Source of the DNA: Sarcophilus harrisii
Taxonomy: Eukaryota; Chordata; Mammalia; Dasyuromorphia; Dasyuridae
DNA: 64,000 nucleotides
NCBI RefSeq assembly: GCF_902635505.1
Contig: NC_045429.1
Location: forward strand, 137,202,804 to 137,266,803
Direction: 5' to 3'
Both the position numbers and the translations under genes were made by a program. How positions within the stretch are numbered: position 1 is the first letter of the stretch; each line of letters starts with the position of its first letter. Below, in pieces: positions 11,460 to 22,083 of this stretch. The notes beneath the pieces were generated by a model. It saw only the letters and a list, made by a program, of their open reading frames with translations, was not told the DNA's origin and did no database searches.

Positions 11460-11640
11460 AAAACCACCAGCTCTGGGGTCAGAGAACTTGATTTCAAATC
11501 CTCTCTCTGATATTTACTATTTATATGATCTTGAGCAAATCAATGCCTCATAGATCTCATTTTCCTCTTCTTGAAAATGAAGGGTTTGGACTAGATCGTC
11601 TTCTTCCAGTTCTAGCTATATAATCTTATAAAAATATATT
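11460..11640 (+). mobile_element. MIR-type SINE, variant with GGGTTGGACTAGAT body
   Basis: ctggggtcagagaacttgat, ttgagcaaatcaatgcctca, ttttcctcttcttgaaaatg and agggtttggactagatcgtc follow the sense order of the variant ending in ccttccagctctaaatctatgat. Confidence 0.8.
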
Positions 11641-12049
11641 TTATAGGCATTGGAATCAGAAAAGAGGAGAAATGGTTGTGGAAATTATTTTAAATATACA
11701 ACAAATGTTCCTTTCCAGTTCAGCCAAAAGGCTAATGGTAAGCCCCAGGAACATGATAAATATTATGAATGGGCAGTTTCAGGAAGTCGAGGTCTGGGCC
11801 AGCCTGAATGAGCACAATTTTACATTTTAAGCTCAACCACAGAAAGCCTCAAAAGTATCTATTTCAAAGAAATCTACAGAACTACAAACATTGATTGCTA
11901 TATTACTATAAGAATCTCTTTTGTTTTTAGACTCTTCAGGAGATTTAATAATATTTGTTTTAATCATATTAAATATTATATCATAATATATATTAGAGGT
12001 TACAATTTTATTATATAATATCTATTAGAGTTTACAAAGCATTTTACAT
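11641..12049. other. Unassigned AT-rich stretch
   Basis: Nothing recognised; the right end is almost pure A/T with short TATATTA runs. Confidence 0.5.
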
Positions 12050-12235
12050 TCTTTGTTTCATTTAACCCTAACCCTAATCCTAACCCACAGCAAATTAATC
12101 TTGTAAAGTAAGTGGTGCAAATAGTTACTTCCATTTTGCAGATTCAAAGAGTATCAGTGATTTTTAGGTCACAGAGGATTGAGGGTTTGAACCCAGATCT
12201 CCCAGTCTCTGAATCCAGTGTTCTTTACACTCCTC
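12050..12235 (-). mobile_element. MIR-type SINE (antisense) with telomere-like insert
   Basis: gcattttacattctttgttt, tccattttgcagattcaaag, ttgaacccagatctcccagt and gaatccagtgttctttacac give the antisense MIR order. Where the family usually reads cctcacaacaaccctgtgag this copy has TAACCCTAACCCTAATCCTAA. Confidence 0.75.
12063..12086. repeat. Short interstitial telomere-like array (CCCTAA)n
   Basis: Four consecutive CCCTAA-type units, one with a T for C, on the plus strand. Confidence 0.8.
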
Positions 12236-12679
12236 AGAGCTCTCATCACTGTTTTTCACTTAGTCAACAAGCATTGATTAAGTCCTTACTGGATGCCAGC
12301 CTCTATAATAACTACCAGATAAAGCCAAAGTCCTCAAACACAATTGCATTTATTTCACTGAGCTTGTTGCTGATTCTTTCAGCATCAATCCTGCTTACAG
12401 TAACCACATTCCTATACATTGGCTCTCAGAAAAGTTTAATCAGTGATTAAAAGTTATGTCTTTTTTTTCCTTTAACAAACTAAGAGATAGTGCTCTCTGG
12501 TAGCAGAGAAATCCCAGGCCAAACACTTGAAGTCTGTCATTGAGTGTAATTACTAAAATAAGGTTTAAATATAGGAATCCTGTGAGCATCCCACAAATAT
12601 TATTATCCTTTCAAAATCCCCTTGTAATTTATGCGAGTTTAGCCTTTTCTCTATAGCAATATTTATCTGTGTGTGCTAG
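12236..12679. other. Mostly unassigned stretch
   Basis: A short L2/MIR-tail-like piece lies at about 12260-12300 (agtcaacaagcattgattaa). The 112-codon plus-strand frame over 12112-12450 starts inside the MIR and is not a gene. Nothing else recognised. Confidence 0.5.
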
Positions 12680-12855
12680 CTAATAGCTAAAATCCAAAAG
12701 ATCTGGGTTCTGGTCCCAATTCTATCAATTACTGGCTATGTGATTTTGGACAAGTCATAAACTATCTGAGCTTCATTTTCTACAACTGTAATATGGGCAT
12801 AATAATACTTGTACTAATTTCTTCATAGGATTGTTGTTGGTATCAAAAGAGATAT
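12680..12855 (+). mobile_element. MIR-type SINE
   Basis: agatctgggttctggtccca, actggctatgtgattttgga, gcttcattttctacaactgt and gggcataataatacttgtac are in sense order. Confidence 0.8.
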
Positions 12856-13138
12856 GATGTATAGCATGGACAAGTAGAATAATTGAATTTTGAGCTGGGA
12901 GAGTTTTAGAAATCAACTAGTCTGTTTCCTTCACTTTATAATTGAAAAATAGGGTCAGAAAGATACCAGAAACCTTTTCCATTTCCTTCTTTAACTCTTT
13001 TTATAATATCTTCAGACCTGCATTTTATGAATATGAATTTGGAAGGTGTGTGAGAATGGATTAGAGCAAAGAAAAAATCGGACAAAGAAATCAATTAGGA
13101 GGCTATAACAGTAGTAAAGGTGGGGGTGAAGTGGGTTC

Positions 13139-13745
13139 ATAATAGGATATTGGTAGGTCTGTATCCCAAAGGAATCAGAGGATACCTACAAAAATATTTA
13201 TAGCTCTATTTGTGGTGGCAAAGAATTGGAAATTGAGGAGACACCGATCAACTGTGGAATGGCTGAACAAAATTGTGGTATATGATTGTGATGCGATATA
13301 ACTATGCTATAAGAAATGATAAGCAGCACTCTTTCAGAAAAACTTGGAAAGACTTCTATGAACTGATACAGAGTAAAGTGAGCATGATCAAGAGAACATT
13401 ATACACAGTAGCTGCAGTGTGGTAAAAGAATTAACTGTGAATGATTTAGCTATTTTCAGCAATACAGTGATGCAAGACAATTGTGAAGGAGTTTTGATGA
13501 AAATGCCAAAGAAAGAACTAATGCAGATCAAAGCATACTTTTAAAACTTTATATGAGTATTTTGGTCTGTTTTCTTTTGTAACATGGCTAATGTGGAAAT
13601 ATGTTTTGCATGACTGCAAATGTGTAATCTAAAGCAAATTGCTTGCCATTTCAAGAAGAGGAAAGAGAGGAAGAGAAAACTCCAAATTTTAAAAACTTAA
13701 TGTGAAAATTGTTTTTACATGCAATTGAGAAAAATAAAATAGGGT
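13139..13745 (+). mobile_element. Older L1 LINE, ORF2 C-terminus and 3' UTR
   Basis: tctgtatcccaaaggaatca, gtggtggcaaagaattggaa, gaatggctgaacaaaattgt, ggtatatgattgtgatgcga and gagcatgatcaagagaacat are L1 ORF2 C-terminal sequence (YPKE..., VVAKNWK, EWLNKLWYM). The 3' UTR ends at 13742 in gcaattgagaaaaataaaat. More divergent than the copies at 16.6 and 38.2 kb. Confidence 0.85.
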
Positions 13746-13749
13746 AGTG

Positions 13750-14870
13750 TTCCTGTGAGTAGAATAAATGGAATGGATGCAAGAGATGTTGTGAAGTAAA
13801 ATGGTCAATACATTGCCAACTGATCATGGAGTGAAAGAGAGTGAAAAGTTGAGAATGATTTTGAGATTGTAAAACTGTATAATTGGAAAGATAGTGATAC
13901 CATTAGGAAAAAGTGGATTTAAGTCAGAAAATCATTTCAGGTCTGAACATGTTCAATTTGAGATGCTTATGAGAAGTCTAAGTGGAGAAAGCAGTTGAAA
14001 GTGAAGGACTGGAATTCATCAGAGAAATGAGGACTATGTAGAGATTAAAAATAATCAAATTACAGAGATATGATAATTGAAATCATGGGAAAGGATGAAG
14101 TCACCAAGAAAGAAGAGATGCATCCTTCAAAAATGTTGGGGGGCATGGATTATAATCTGCAAAAAACTTGGGAGCAATGGTCAGATAGGACACTCAGAAA
14201 GGAGAAGCTTCATGAAAATCCAGGAAGCAGAAAATGTGCAAAAGGAGATGATGGTGAGAATATCAGATAGTGCACTAAGATGAGGACTAAGAAAATATCA
14301 CTAGAATTATTAAATTAAGGTACCCTGCAGATATCAGTTTCAGTCAAGTAGTGGTATCAGAAGCCAGACTACAATGGGTGGATAAGTGAGTGGACTGTGA
14401 GAAAGTGAAGACCAGAGTGTGAATAATTGTTCCCCACATCCCACATCCATACCCTTCCTGAAAATGTGATTGTGAAAGGGAGGAAAGATATAAGATGATA
14501 GATCAAGTGATTGGCAGAGTTAAGGAAAGTGCTTTTTAGGATGAATGGCATTTAGGCATGTGATTGGACAGCAAAGAAAAAGCCTATGGATTTTTAAAAT
14601 TTTTAATTTTTTTAAATTTTAAAAATAAAAATAAATGTTTAAAAATAGAGAAAATGATGAAAGGGGAAATTTCCCAGAAGAGATGGAACATTCCCAAAAG
14701 AAGAGTTGGCAATGGCAAAGAGAAAGGTCATCCTCTGAGACCAGAGGAAAAACTGGATGATGATTCTGAGTTGATGCAAGTGTGCAATTGCAGAGAAGAG
14801 GGAATTTACATAGTCTCACCTTTTTCAGTGCTGTATGAGAAATACCATGTTGAGAAAAAGAAGTAACATG
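13750..14870 (-). mobile_element. L2 LINE, ORF2 part (antisense)
   Basis: On the minus strand, HLIYHLISFLPFTIT and MPFILKSTFLNSANH correspond to the L2 reverse-transcriptase landmarks SSYRPISLLPF and HVSPILKKPSLDP. On the plus strand, the series gagatgttgtgaagtaaaat, gaacatgttcaatttgagat, tgatgagatcacc-type text, ggtatcagaagccagactac and gtcatcctctgagaccagag follows the antisense L2 order over 1.1 kb. Stops and small indels throughout. This is the most complete L2 in the window after the 60-kb copy. Confidence 0.75.
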
Positions 14871-15235
14871 GGTGATATAATAGTTCATTGCAGTTAAAAA
14901 GGATTGTTAAGTGGATGAATAGAAGAAAGTTTTATTCTTTCTTTGCCTTTGTTCCTTTTCTTTCTTTTCCTTTCTTTTCTTTTTTGTCTTATTGCTATAA
15001 TTACTTTTTCTAACACTATGTTAGACAACAGTAGAAACAATAAAAATGTTTATATTGGAAAAGTACTAGTTTATTCTATTGCATATAATGCTGGCTTTTG
15101 GTTTTTAGATGGCTGTGACTTACCATCTTAAAGAAAGATCCATTTATTCCTGTGGTTTCTGGTGTTTTTTGAGAAAAATAGTTATTGAATTTTTTAAAAA
15201 AGACTTTTGCAACACCTCTTGATATAACCATGTGA
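14871..15235. other. Unassigned stretch with pyrimidine run
   Basis: A CTTTT-rich run lies at about 14930-14985; the rest is unrecognised. Confidence 0.5.
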
Positions 15236-15475
15236 TTTTTGTTATTTACATAGCATTTTAAGGTTTGCAAAGTATTTTATATTTTTAATTGATCTGGTCC
15301 TCATAACCCTCTGAAGTAGGTGCTACTAACATCCCCATTTCACAGATGAAGAAACTGAGACTCTTACAGGTTAAGTGACTTGGCTATGGCAAAACAACTA
15401 ATATATAAACTAGGATTTGAATTCAGGTCTTGCTAATTCCAAGTCCATTACTCTTTCCACTGTCCCAATTAGCTT
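15236..15475 (-). mobile_element. MIR-type SINE (antisense)
   Basis: ttacatagcattttaaggtt, tcctcataaccctctgaagt, cacagatgaagaaactgaga, gttaagtgacttggctatgg and gaattcaggtcttgctaatt: nearly full-length antisense order. Confidence 0.88.
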
Positions 15476-16279
15476 CCAGGGAAATCAATAAATAGTCTTC
15501 TTTTTGTGTTCAGAAGTTTAGATAAAAACAAAAACAATTATTCTCCCAGGGTGAAAACTGAAATTTTGGATCATATAGATGATTCACACTGAATAAAGAT
15601 TGTATTCTTGTGTTCCTATGATTTTATACTTTATGAAGCATTTGGGAGCCATATGGGGAAAGAGTTTACGATGATATTATTCTTTCTATTAGATTATCTC
15701 TTAAATATGTATGTAGGCCCTCTGAAGAGTTTCCAAAATGAGGATTCCTTCTTTGTCTTTTGAATAAATTTCTCCTTCCCAACATACCAGAGGTATCTCA
15801 TTTTTAGCTTTAATTTGCCTCCTTGCATGCCTCAACTGATATTGGGGTTTGGCTTTAACAAGACCTTTGCAATGTCCTTTCAGAAAATAGAACTTACATT
15901 CTTTCAATATGTGGCACAGATCGCAAAAGCACACACGATGGGAATTTTAGCTTCTGCTTTCCAATTCCTGCAAGGATTTTTTCACATCCATGTGTAGTTC
16001 TCATCATCATTGACTTTACCAGTGAGAATAAGAACATGGTTAGGTAGTTTGGACAAAAGAGATCAGTTACTGTAATCTGTTTTCATTTTTCTTTTTGTTT
16101 TGACTTTTCAGTGATGCAAACATTCCCCCTGGGTTTCCACCCAATGTTTTCTTTGTGTGGCTCAAAATAGTTTCTCTAATTACAACATTACAAACCAACT
16201 TCATGTGTATGTGTGTTTTGTTTTTTTTTTAAAGAAGAGACCTAAAACCACTTAATTTGATGCAATAAATTCATTTAAA
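15476..16279. other. Unassigned stretch
   Basis: No repeat recognised. Overlapping 60-77 codon frames on both strands at 15701-15997 have no motif, so no gene is called. Confidence 0.5.
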
Positions 16280-16289
16280 TTCATCATGG

Positions 16290-16539
16290 AGTAGCATGGA
16301 GCAGCATGAAGAACTCTGAACTTTGGGTGCTGAACTTGGCATTAGTTCTGAATTATATCCCAGTTCTGCCTTTTATTACCAATATGACCTTGGAGTTCTG
16401 CCATTTTTTAGCTGTATAATTTTGGAGAGATAACAGAAAACTCTCTGCATTTCGGTTTACTAATCTGTTAAATGAGGGGGTTGATTTAGATAATTTAACT
16501 CTAGATAGTTGTAGATCTAGAATCCTATAACTATTTGCT
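16290..16539 (+). mobile_element. MIR-type SINE
   Basis: ttctgaattatatcccagtt, tagctgtataattttggaga, ctgcatttcggtttactaat, ctgttaaatgagggggttga and tagatctagaatcctataac are in sense order. Its 3' edge abuts the target site of the L1 at 16554. Confidence 0.75.
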
Positions 16540-16553
16540 AAAAGCCTGTCATG

Positions 16554-17407
16554 GACATTGATGCATTGCTGGTGGAGTTGTGAACGAATCCAACCATTCT
16601 GGAGAGTAGTTTGGAATTATGCTCAAAAAGTTATCAAACTGTGCATACCCTTTGATCCAGCAGTGTTACTACTGGGATTATATCCCAAAGAGATCATAAA
16701 GAAGGGAAAGGGACCTGTATGTGCATGAATGTTTGTGGCAGCCCTTTTTGTAGTGGCCAGAAACTGGAAACCGAGTGGATGCCCATCAGCTGGAGAATGG
16801 CTGAATAAATTGTGGTATATGAATATTATGGAATATTACTGTTCTGTAAGAAATGACCAACAGGATGATTTCAGAAAGGCCTAGAGAGACTTACACGAAC
16901 TGATGCTGAGTGAAATGAGCAGGACCAGGAGATCATTATATACTTCAACAACAATACTATACGATGACCAGTTCTGATGGACCTGGCCATCCTCAGCAAT
17001 GAGATCAACCAAATCATTTCCAATGGAGCATTAATGAACTGAACCAGCTATGCCCAGAGAAAGAACTCTGGGAGATGACTAAAAACCATTACATTGAATT
17101 CCCAATCCCTATATTTTTGTCTGCCTGCATTTTTGATTTCCTTCACAAGCTTATTGTACAATATTTCAGAGTCTGATTCTTTTTGTACAGCAAAATAACG
17201 TTTTGGTCATGTATACTTATTGTGTATCTAATTTATATTTTAATATATTTAACATCTACTGGTCATCCTGCCATCTGGGGGAGGGGGTAGAGGGTAAGAG
17301 GTGAAAAATTGGAACAACAAGTTTGGCAATTGTTAATGCTGTAAAGTTACCCATACATATAACCTGTAAATAAAAGGCTATTAAATAAAATAAATAAATA
17401 AATAAAT
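16554..17407 (+). mobile_element. Young 5'-truncated L1 with target-site duplication
   Basis: Begins inside the ORF2 C-terminal region (gatgcattgctggtggagtt) and runs through EWLNKLWYMNIMEYYCSVRN-coding sequence, the 3' UTR with cctgccatctgggggagggg, and an AATAAA-rich tail. It is flanked by AAAAGCCTGTCATG (16540-16553) and AAAAGCCTGCCATG (17408-17421), a 14-bp target-site duplication with one mismatch. The 3' end is nearly the same as those at 38193 and 56289, so these belong to one recent subfamily. Confidence 0.95.
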
Positions 17408-17421
17408 AAAAGCCTGCCATG

Positions 17422-17739
17422 ATAGCATGGTAGATTGTAAAGAAAATAAAAGTAGAAGACATGGCCTGTACCTTAAAGATGCTTCTACTCTAATTGAAAA
17501 GGTATAGTGAATACACATAAAACAGTTAAATAACAATATGAGGCATGACGATTAAACACAAAAATAAGTGTTATGGATAATAAGTGCTATTGTACCACAG
17601 TGGAAAGAATAACCATTATATGTTTGATCTTGTACAAGTCACCTGAATTCTGTAAGCCTTAATTTATTTTCTTTAAAGTAAAGAATTTGACCTATCTAGA
17701 TAACCTTAAAAGTCCTTTCCCATATGTCTATGGGGAGAA
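17422..17739. other. Unassigned stretch
   Basis: Nothing recognised. Confidence 0.5.
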
Positions 17740-17965
17740 ACTAATATAGCAACCAAGTAGTTTATGGAGTTGGGCTCAGACATACTTAAGTTTGAATTCT
17801 GCTTTAGAAACTTAGTAACAGCTCTATTACCCTGGCCAAGTCTCTTAACCAATCTGTAACTCATTTTCTCATCTATAAAATGGGCATAATAATAGTACCT
17901 ACATAACAGGAATGTTGTGAGAACAGATTAGTTAATATATAAAAATTACTTTTGTAAATTTTAAA
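17740..17965 (+). mobile_element. MIR-type SINE
   Basis: caagtagtttatggagttgg, taagtttgaattctgcttta, ccctggccaagtctcttaac, ctcattttctcatctataaa and atgggcataataatagtacc are in sense order. Confidence 0.85.
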
Positions 17966-18025
17966 GTTTTCCTTTGATCAATCAATAAAAATTTATAAAG
18001 TATCTACTATTTATTTACCAATTAT

Positions 18026-18236
18026 GGGCAGCTAGGTGGCACAATTAATGGAACTCTGGGCCTATAGTCAGGAAGATCTGAGTTCAAATTTGGCCTCAGT
18101 TTTCCTCAGTTCTTCATCTGGAAAGTCAAAATAGAGATTGAATGGCAAACCATTTCAGTATCTTTGCCAAGAAAATCCCAAATGAGGTCACAAAAAGTCA
18201 GATATGACTGAAAAATGACTAAGCCACAACAAAATT
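18026..18236 (+). mobile_element. MAR1-type SINE with internal deletion
   Basis: gggcagctaggtggcacaat, ggaagatctgagttcaaatt and the tail gccaagaaaatcccaaatga, gatatgactgaaaaatgact are present, but the segment with the gtcacttaaccc box is missing between them. Confidence 0.9.
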
Positions 18237-18244
18237 TGCTCCTA

Positions 18245-18555
18245 GAGGCACTAGAAAGTCACTATAGTTTATCGAGTAAAGGAAAGAATGACATGACTAA
18301 ACCTTTGCTTTAGGAAAATCATTAGTGGCTGAATGGAAAATGGATTGAAGTGGAGAGAGAGGCAGGTAAAGTTGTCATCAGGCCATTGTAATAATCAAGG
18401 TCTAAGATGATGAGGGCCAGCACTAAAGTCAGGACAATGTCAAAAGAGAAGAGGATGTATTCAAGAGATATTGCAACAAGAATGAAAATCCCCAAGTTCA
18501 CAACTCTACAGAGCATTTCTGCTTTGTAGAAACTTAGCACATACATTATGCAGTG
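18245..18555 (-). mobile_element. L2 LINE, ORF2 C-terminal part (antisense)
   Basis: The 74-codon minus-strand frame at 18322-18546 includes LIILDLDYYNGLMTTLPAS, matching the L2 landmark LVTSRLDYCNSLLTGLPAS, preceded by an NLGIFILVAIS stretch in the place of the family's ICPFLSSDTA region. No gene of the host. Confidence 0.78.
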
Positions 18556-19059
18556 TTTACCATCTCAGGTTTTTGGGGGTTTTTTTGAGCATGTGTTTTG
18601 TTATTAGCACATTTTCTTGTTAATTGAGTTTTCTGGCATAATAAGTAGGGTGGGCAATGATTCTGTTGTAATTGGAAAATTAGTATTATTTTGTTTTTCC
18701 CTATTGAGTACAGGTAAGAAATTTATTCACTTCAAAAGGGGAGAAGATAAAACAAATAAAGAGAAAGAATCTTTGATAATATCCAATATTTATCAATAGG
18801 ATCCTTTCATCTTTTGTAAAAACATCTCTGGGAACTTTTAACAATTGTTATGTGGCTCAAAGTAAGACTAAATGTGTTTTAACTTTAAGCTTAGATTCTT
18901 AGCAGTTCACTGACTAATTCCACTTAGAAAGTCAAGAACAAAAGAGTAAACAATTAATCTATTTTAATGGACACAAAGCCTAACACACTTTTTGAAGGAA
19001 GTACAAAATATATGCCTACCTGACTTCACATATTTCTAGGGTTAATTCACAGGATGGAG
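18556..19059. other. Unassigned stretch
   Basis: No repeat or exon recognised. Confidence 0.5.
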
Positions 19060-19230
19060 GGCACTGGTTTAGTGGATGGAGGGCCAACCATTGAATCAAA
19101 AAGTCTCAGGTTCAAGACCTCCTTCTGATAACATTCTAGCAATAAGACTATGGGCAGGTAATTTAATCTCAATACCACAGGCTTGAAATTACCATAGATA
19201 GGGGGAATTAACATAGGATTTTTACACAAA
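19060..19230 (+). mobile_element. Degraded tRNA-headed SINE
   Basis: ctggtttagtggatggaggg, aagtctcaggttcaagacct and atgggcaggtaatttaatct resemble a SINE head, B box and gggcaagtcacttaat box. Confidence 0.6.
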
Positions 19231-19734
19231 TAAAATCACAAGGTCAGACCAAAATTTAGAGAATAACTTAATTAAACATGTGACAAATATCAATAGTGGA
19301 GCTTGGTCAAAGGAGAACACTTGGATAAGCTTTTATAGAAGAATACAAGAATATCCTTTTTTGGAGGAATATCAGAATATGAGAGATGGAAGGGATCTTA
19401 AGATTCATCTAGTTCTTTTATTGGGAAAAGGAGGAAACTGAAGCTGGCCCAGAAAAACCAGATGGCTTCTTAGATCTACTGCTTTCAGGTCCCGTGATCT
19501 CTCAGATGATTGTAAGATTGATAATTTGTCAGATAGATGACTGAGACCTAAAGACCAAGCAGATTTAAGTGAGGGAGTCAGAGTGAGAGAGTCAGGACAG
19601 ACAATTCAGAGAATGCAATGGATGATGAGATGAGGACCTGTAGGTGAATAGTAGGTATTAGAGAGATAAAGCACTGGGCAGCAGACAAATAGATGAGCAG
19701 GTATGAAAAACAAAGGATGGACAGTTTCAGAGGG
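19231..19734. other. Mostly unassigned stretch
   Basis: A short piece at about 19378-19440 (gagatggaagggatcttaag, ctagttcttttattgggaaa) resembles the mammalian ggaaggaaccttagaggtcatctagtcc repeat. Nothing else recognised. Confidence 0.45.
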
Positions 19735-19950
19735 CTCACAATGAAACATGCTATCCATTACCAGATAAAGAGGCATCAGACTCAGAGAACAGATTGAAGC
19801 ATATTTTAGCGGGGAATGGCTAATGCAGAAATTTGTTTTTCTTGATTATACATATTTTTAATGGGTTTTGTTTTTCTAGCTTTCTCAGTGAGTGGAGAAA
19901 GGAAGATAATTGAGAAATGAAAAAAAAATTGAATTTAAAATTTTTAAGAG
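19735..19950 (+). mobile_element. Old L1 3' end
   Basis: aatgaaacatgctatccatt, cagatagagaggc-like text, atgcagaaatttgtttttct, tgattatacatatttttaat and tgggttttgtttttct follow the 3' UTR order seen in the other old L1 tails at 34.7 and 35.7 kb. Confidence 0.65.
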
Positions 19951-20519
19951 GAAAAAAAGTAAGGAATAGAAGGGAAGAGTGGGCTATTGCAGGCAATAGA
20001 TAGAAGGAAAGTCAAATGTAAAGTGAATCTAGAGGATCCCCAAGTTGACAAAAAGAATTCAGTCAAAGGGACTAAGATACAGGTATAAGAGCCCTGACCT
20101 TTAGGTAGAAAATCAAGATGGGAACTCATTTACCTTAGGGTAGAGTTAAAGGAGAGGACAGCAACCTAATTATTAAAAATTGGATACAACTCCAAGGACT
20201 TGATCACAAGGTTTGATTTCATTATGGAAATAGAGTACCAGTTCAGAGTGGGGCTAGTAGCAAACCTGCTATTTTATGACTCCTTAAATCCCCTAAAAGA
20301 TTAGTTTCAAGGTCTGAGTTTGGCCTAAAACTAAGGACATGGGTTAAATGGATTCATGGAGAAAGTAATAGGGTTTCAGAGGCAGGGAGGCAATCAGATT
20401 ATTTAAACAAGATAGATAGCATCTCTGAAAATTTACAGCAGTTGTTCACCTTTCTTTCTTTTTTGTTCTTGTGGTCAAGATTGAGAGAAGTAGACTAGAT
20501 AATAGGTAGTTTAGGGAGT
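19951..20519. other. Unassigned stretch
   Basis: No family recognised. Confidence 0.5.
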
Positions 20520-20755
20520 CATTCAGTGACCAAAGAAATTGTCAAATTACAAGAACATCTCTAGTACAATGCCCCAGGGTTCTATCCTTGGTCTTCTGCT
20601 ATGTAATATTTTTGTCCACTGACTTCGATAAAGAAATATAATGCCTAATTATAAAATGTGCAAATGACACAAAATTGGGAGGAATAGATAACACATTAGG
20701 CAATAGATTCAGAACCCAAATAATATTGATAGGCCAGAACATTCAGCAGAGTTTA
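20520..20755 (+). mobile_element. L3/CR1 LINE, reverse-transcriptase fragment
   Basis: acaatgccccagggttctat, ccttggtcttctgctatgta, tttttgtccactgacttcga, gtgcaaatgacacaaaattg and ggaggaatagataacacatt encode the L3/CR1 series VPQGSVLGPLLFNIFINDL and FADDTKLGG in decayed form. The aligned element resumes at 21440. Confidence 0.82.
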
Positions 20756-21439
20756 TTCAAACACTGACATGAACCTATGATCACATTGATGTGGGTATTT
20801 CTTCCAATGATACAGATCATAATCTGGCCATACCTACCTATTACCCTGGAGCCTTTTGTCATGCTCTCCCTTAAGTTTGCTGTTGAAGCTATTTTTCACT
20901 TTCTCTTGAGGTCACAAGGATGCTTATGGAGGTTTTTGGCCTGTCCATTGGTCAGTCCAGGTTTTAGCCATATAACAAGTTCATCTTCTTTTTGATTCAA
21001 ATATATCTGCATTATTTGCACTATTTCTCTTTGATAAAAATATTAGGAGAGAACAAGAAACCTTTTTAAAAATAGCATGCTGCAGTAAACCACATCTTTA
21101 TCATCACACATTTTGACTGAAAGATAGAGAATGCAAATCCCACTGTACTTTTTGCTTGTTGACTAATTTGATCAGTTAGAAGAAAATGTTGCTTTAAAGA
21201 CTTTCCAATGAGTTGTCTCCCACATACATGTCAAAATTACACAAAATTCCTTGATAAATGTAACAATAGAGATACGCTTTTATTGTTATCTGTTCAGTAA
21301 TCGTTAATATTAGTCAAGACATAAAACAGAAAGCGAAAGGCTTGCCAAAAGTGACATGGAGGAGATCCAGCAGAGAGTCTAAGTTTAGAAGGGATTCCCA
21401 AAGGATGATGAAGTTCTCCATATGTTCCTGTTTGCAGAT
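20756..21439. other. Unassigned block interrupting the L3/CR1 copy
   Basis: No family recognised. It lies between two collinear L3/CR1 parts (20520-20755 and 21440-21990), so at least part of it may be an insertion or a very decayed section. The 72-codon frame at 20777-20995 has no motif. Confidence 0.45.
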
Positions 21440-21990
21440 TGGCAATGGATAGAAAGTCATAGGATGGAATTTTAAATAGTAAAATTCCAAACTTGTGTTA
21501 AAGAAAAATCAACTGGTCAAGTACAAGATATAGGAAACATGGGTAGATAGCAGTACATGTAAACATAGCTATGTGGTCGTCATGGCTGAAGGCTCAATAT
21601 CAGTCTACAAGCTAATATGATACTCACAAAAGTTAATGCTATTATTCTAAGTTACATTAGCAGACACATAGTGTCCCAAATAAAGGAGATGCTAGTTGGG
21701 TCACATCTTTTTAAGACACCACATTTTAGCAAAACAATATAAAGAACATTCAGCAAGTGTTAACTTGGATGGTGAATGGGCTTGAAAATTATGTCTATGA
21801 AGATCAGTCAAAATAATTGCAGATGTTTTCAAATATAAATTCATCATATATATTATACATATTTACATATATATAATCTCTCTCTCTCTATATATATATA
21901 TATAATCATACATTTCAATATAAATTCACCATAAAGTAATTTTGTAACTTCTTTCAGATTATTCTCTTACAGCAAGAACCAACAATGAGG
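21440..21990 (+). mobile_element. L3/CR1 LINE, ORF2 C-terminal part
   Basis: gtacaagatataggaaacat, gggtagatagcagtacatgt, gaaggctcaatatcagtcta, acaagctaatatgat, acattagcagacacatagtg and acaccacattttagcaaaac follow the sense L3/CR1 order. A TA microsatellite at 21848-21905 interrupts its end. Confidence 0.75.
21848..21905. repeat. TA/TC microsatellite
   Basis: tatattatacatatttacat, then (TC)n and (TA)n runs. Confidence 0.85.
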
Positions 21991-22083
21991 TATAGATATC
22001 CCAATCTAGTTCAGTGTATGGAAGATATTATACTATTTCTTGAAAATCAAAGCTAATAATCACACTTTGTGTTAAGAATAATA

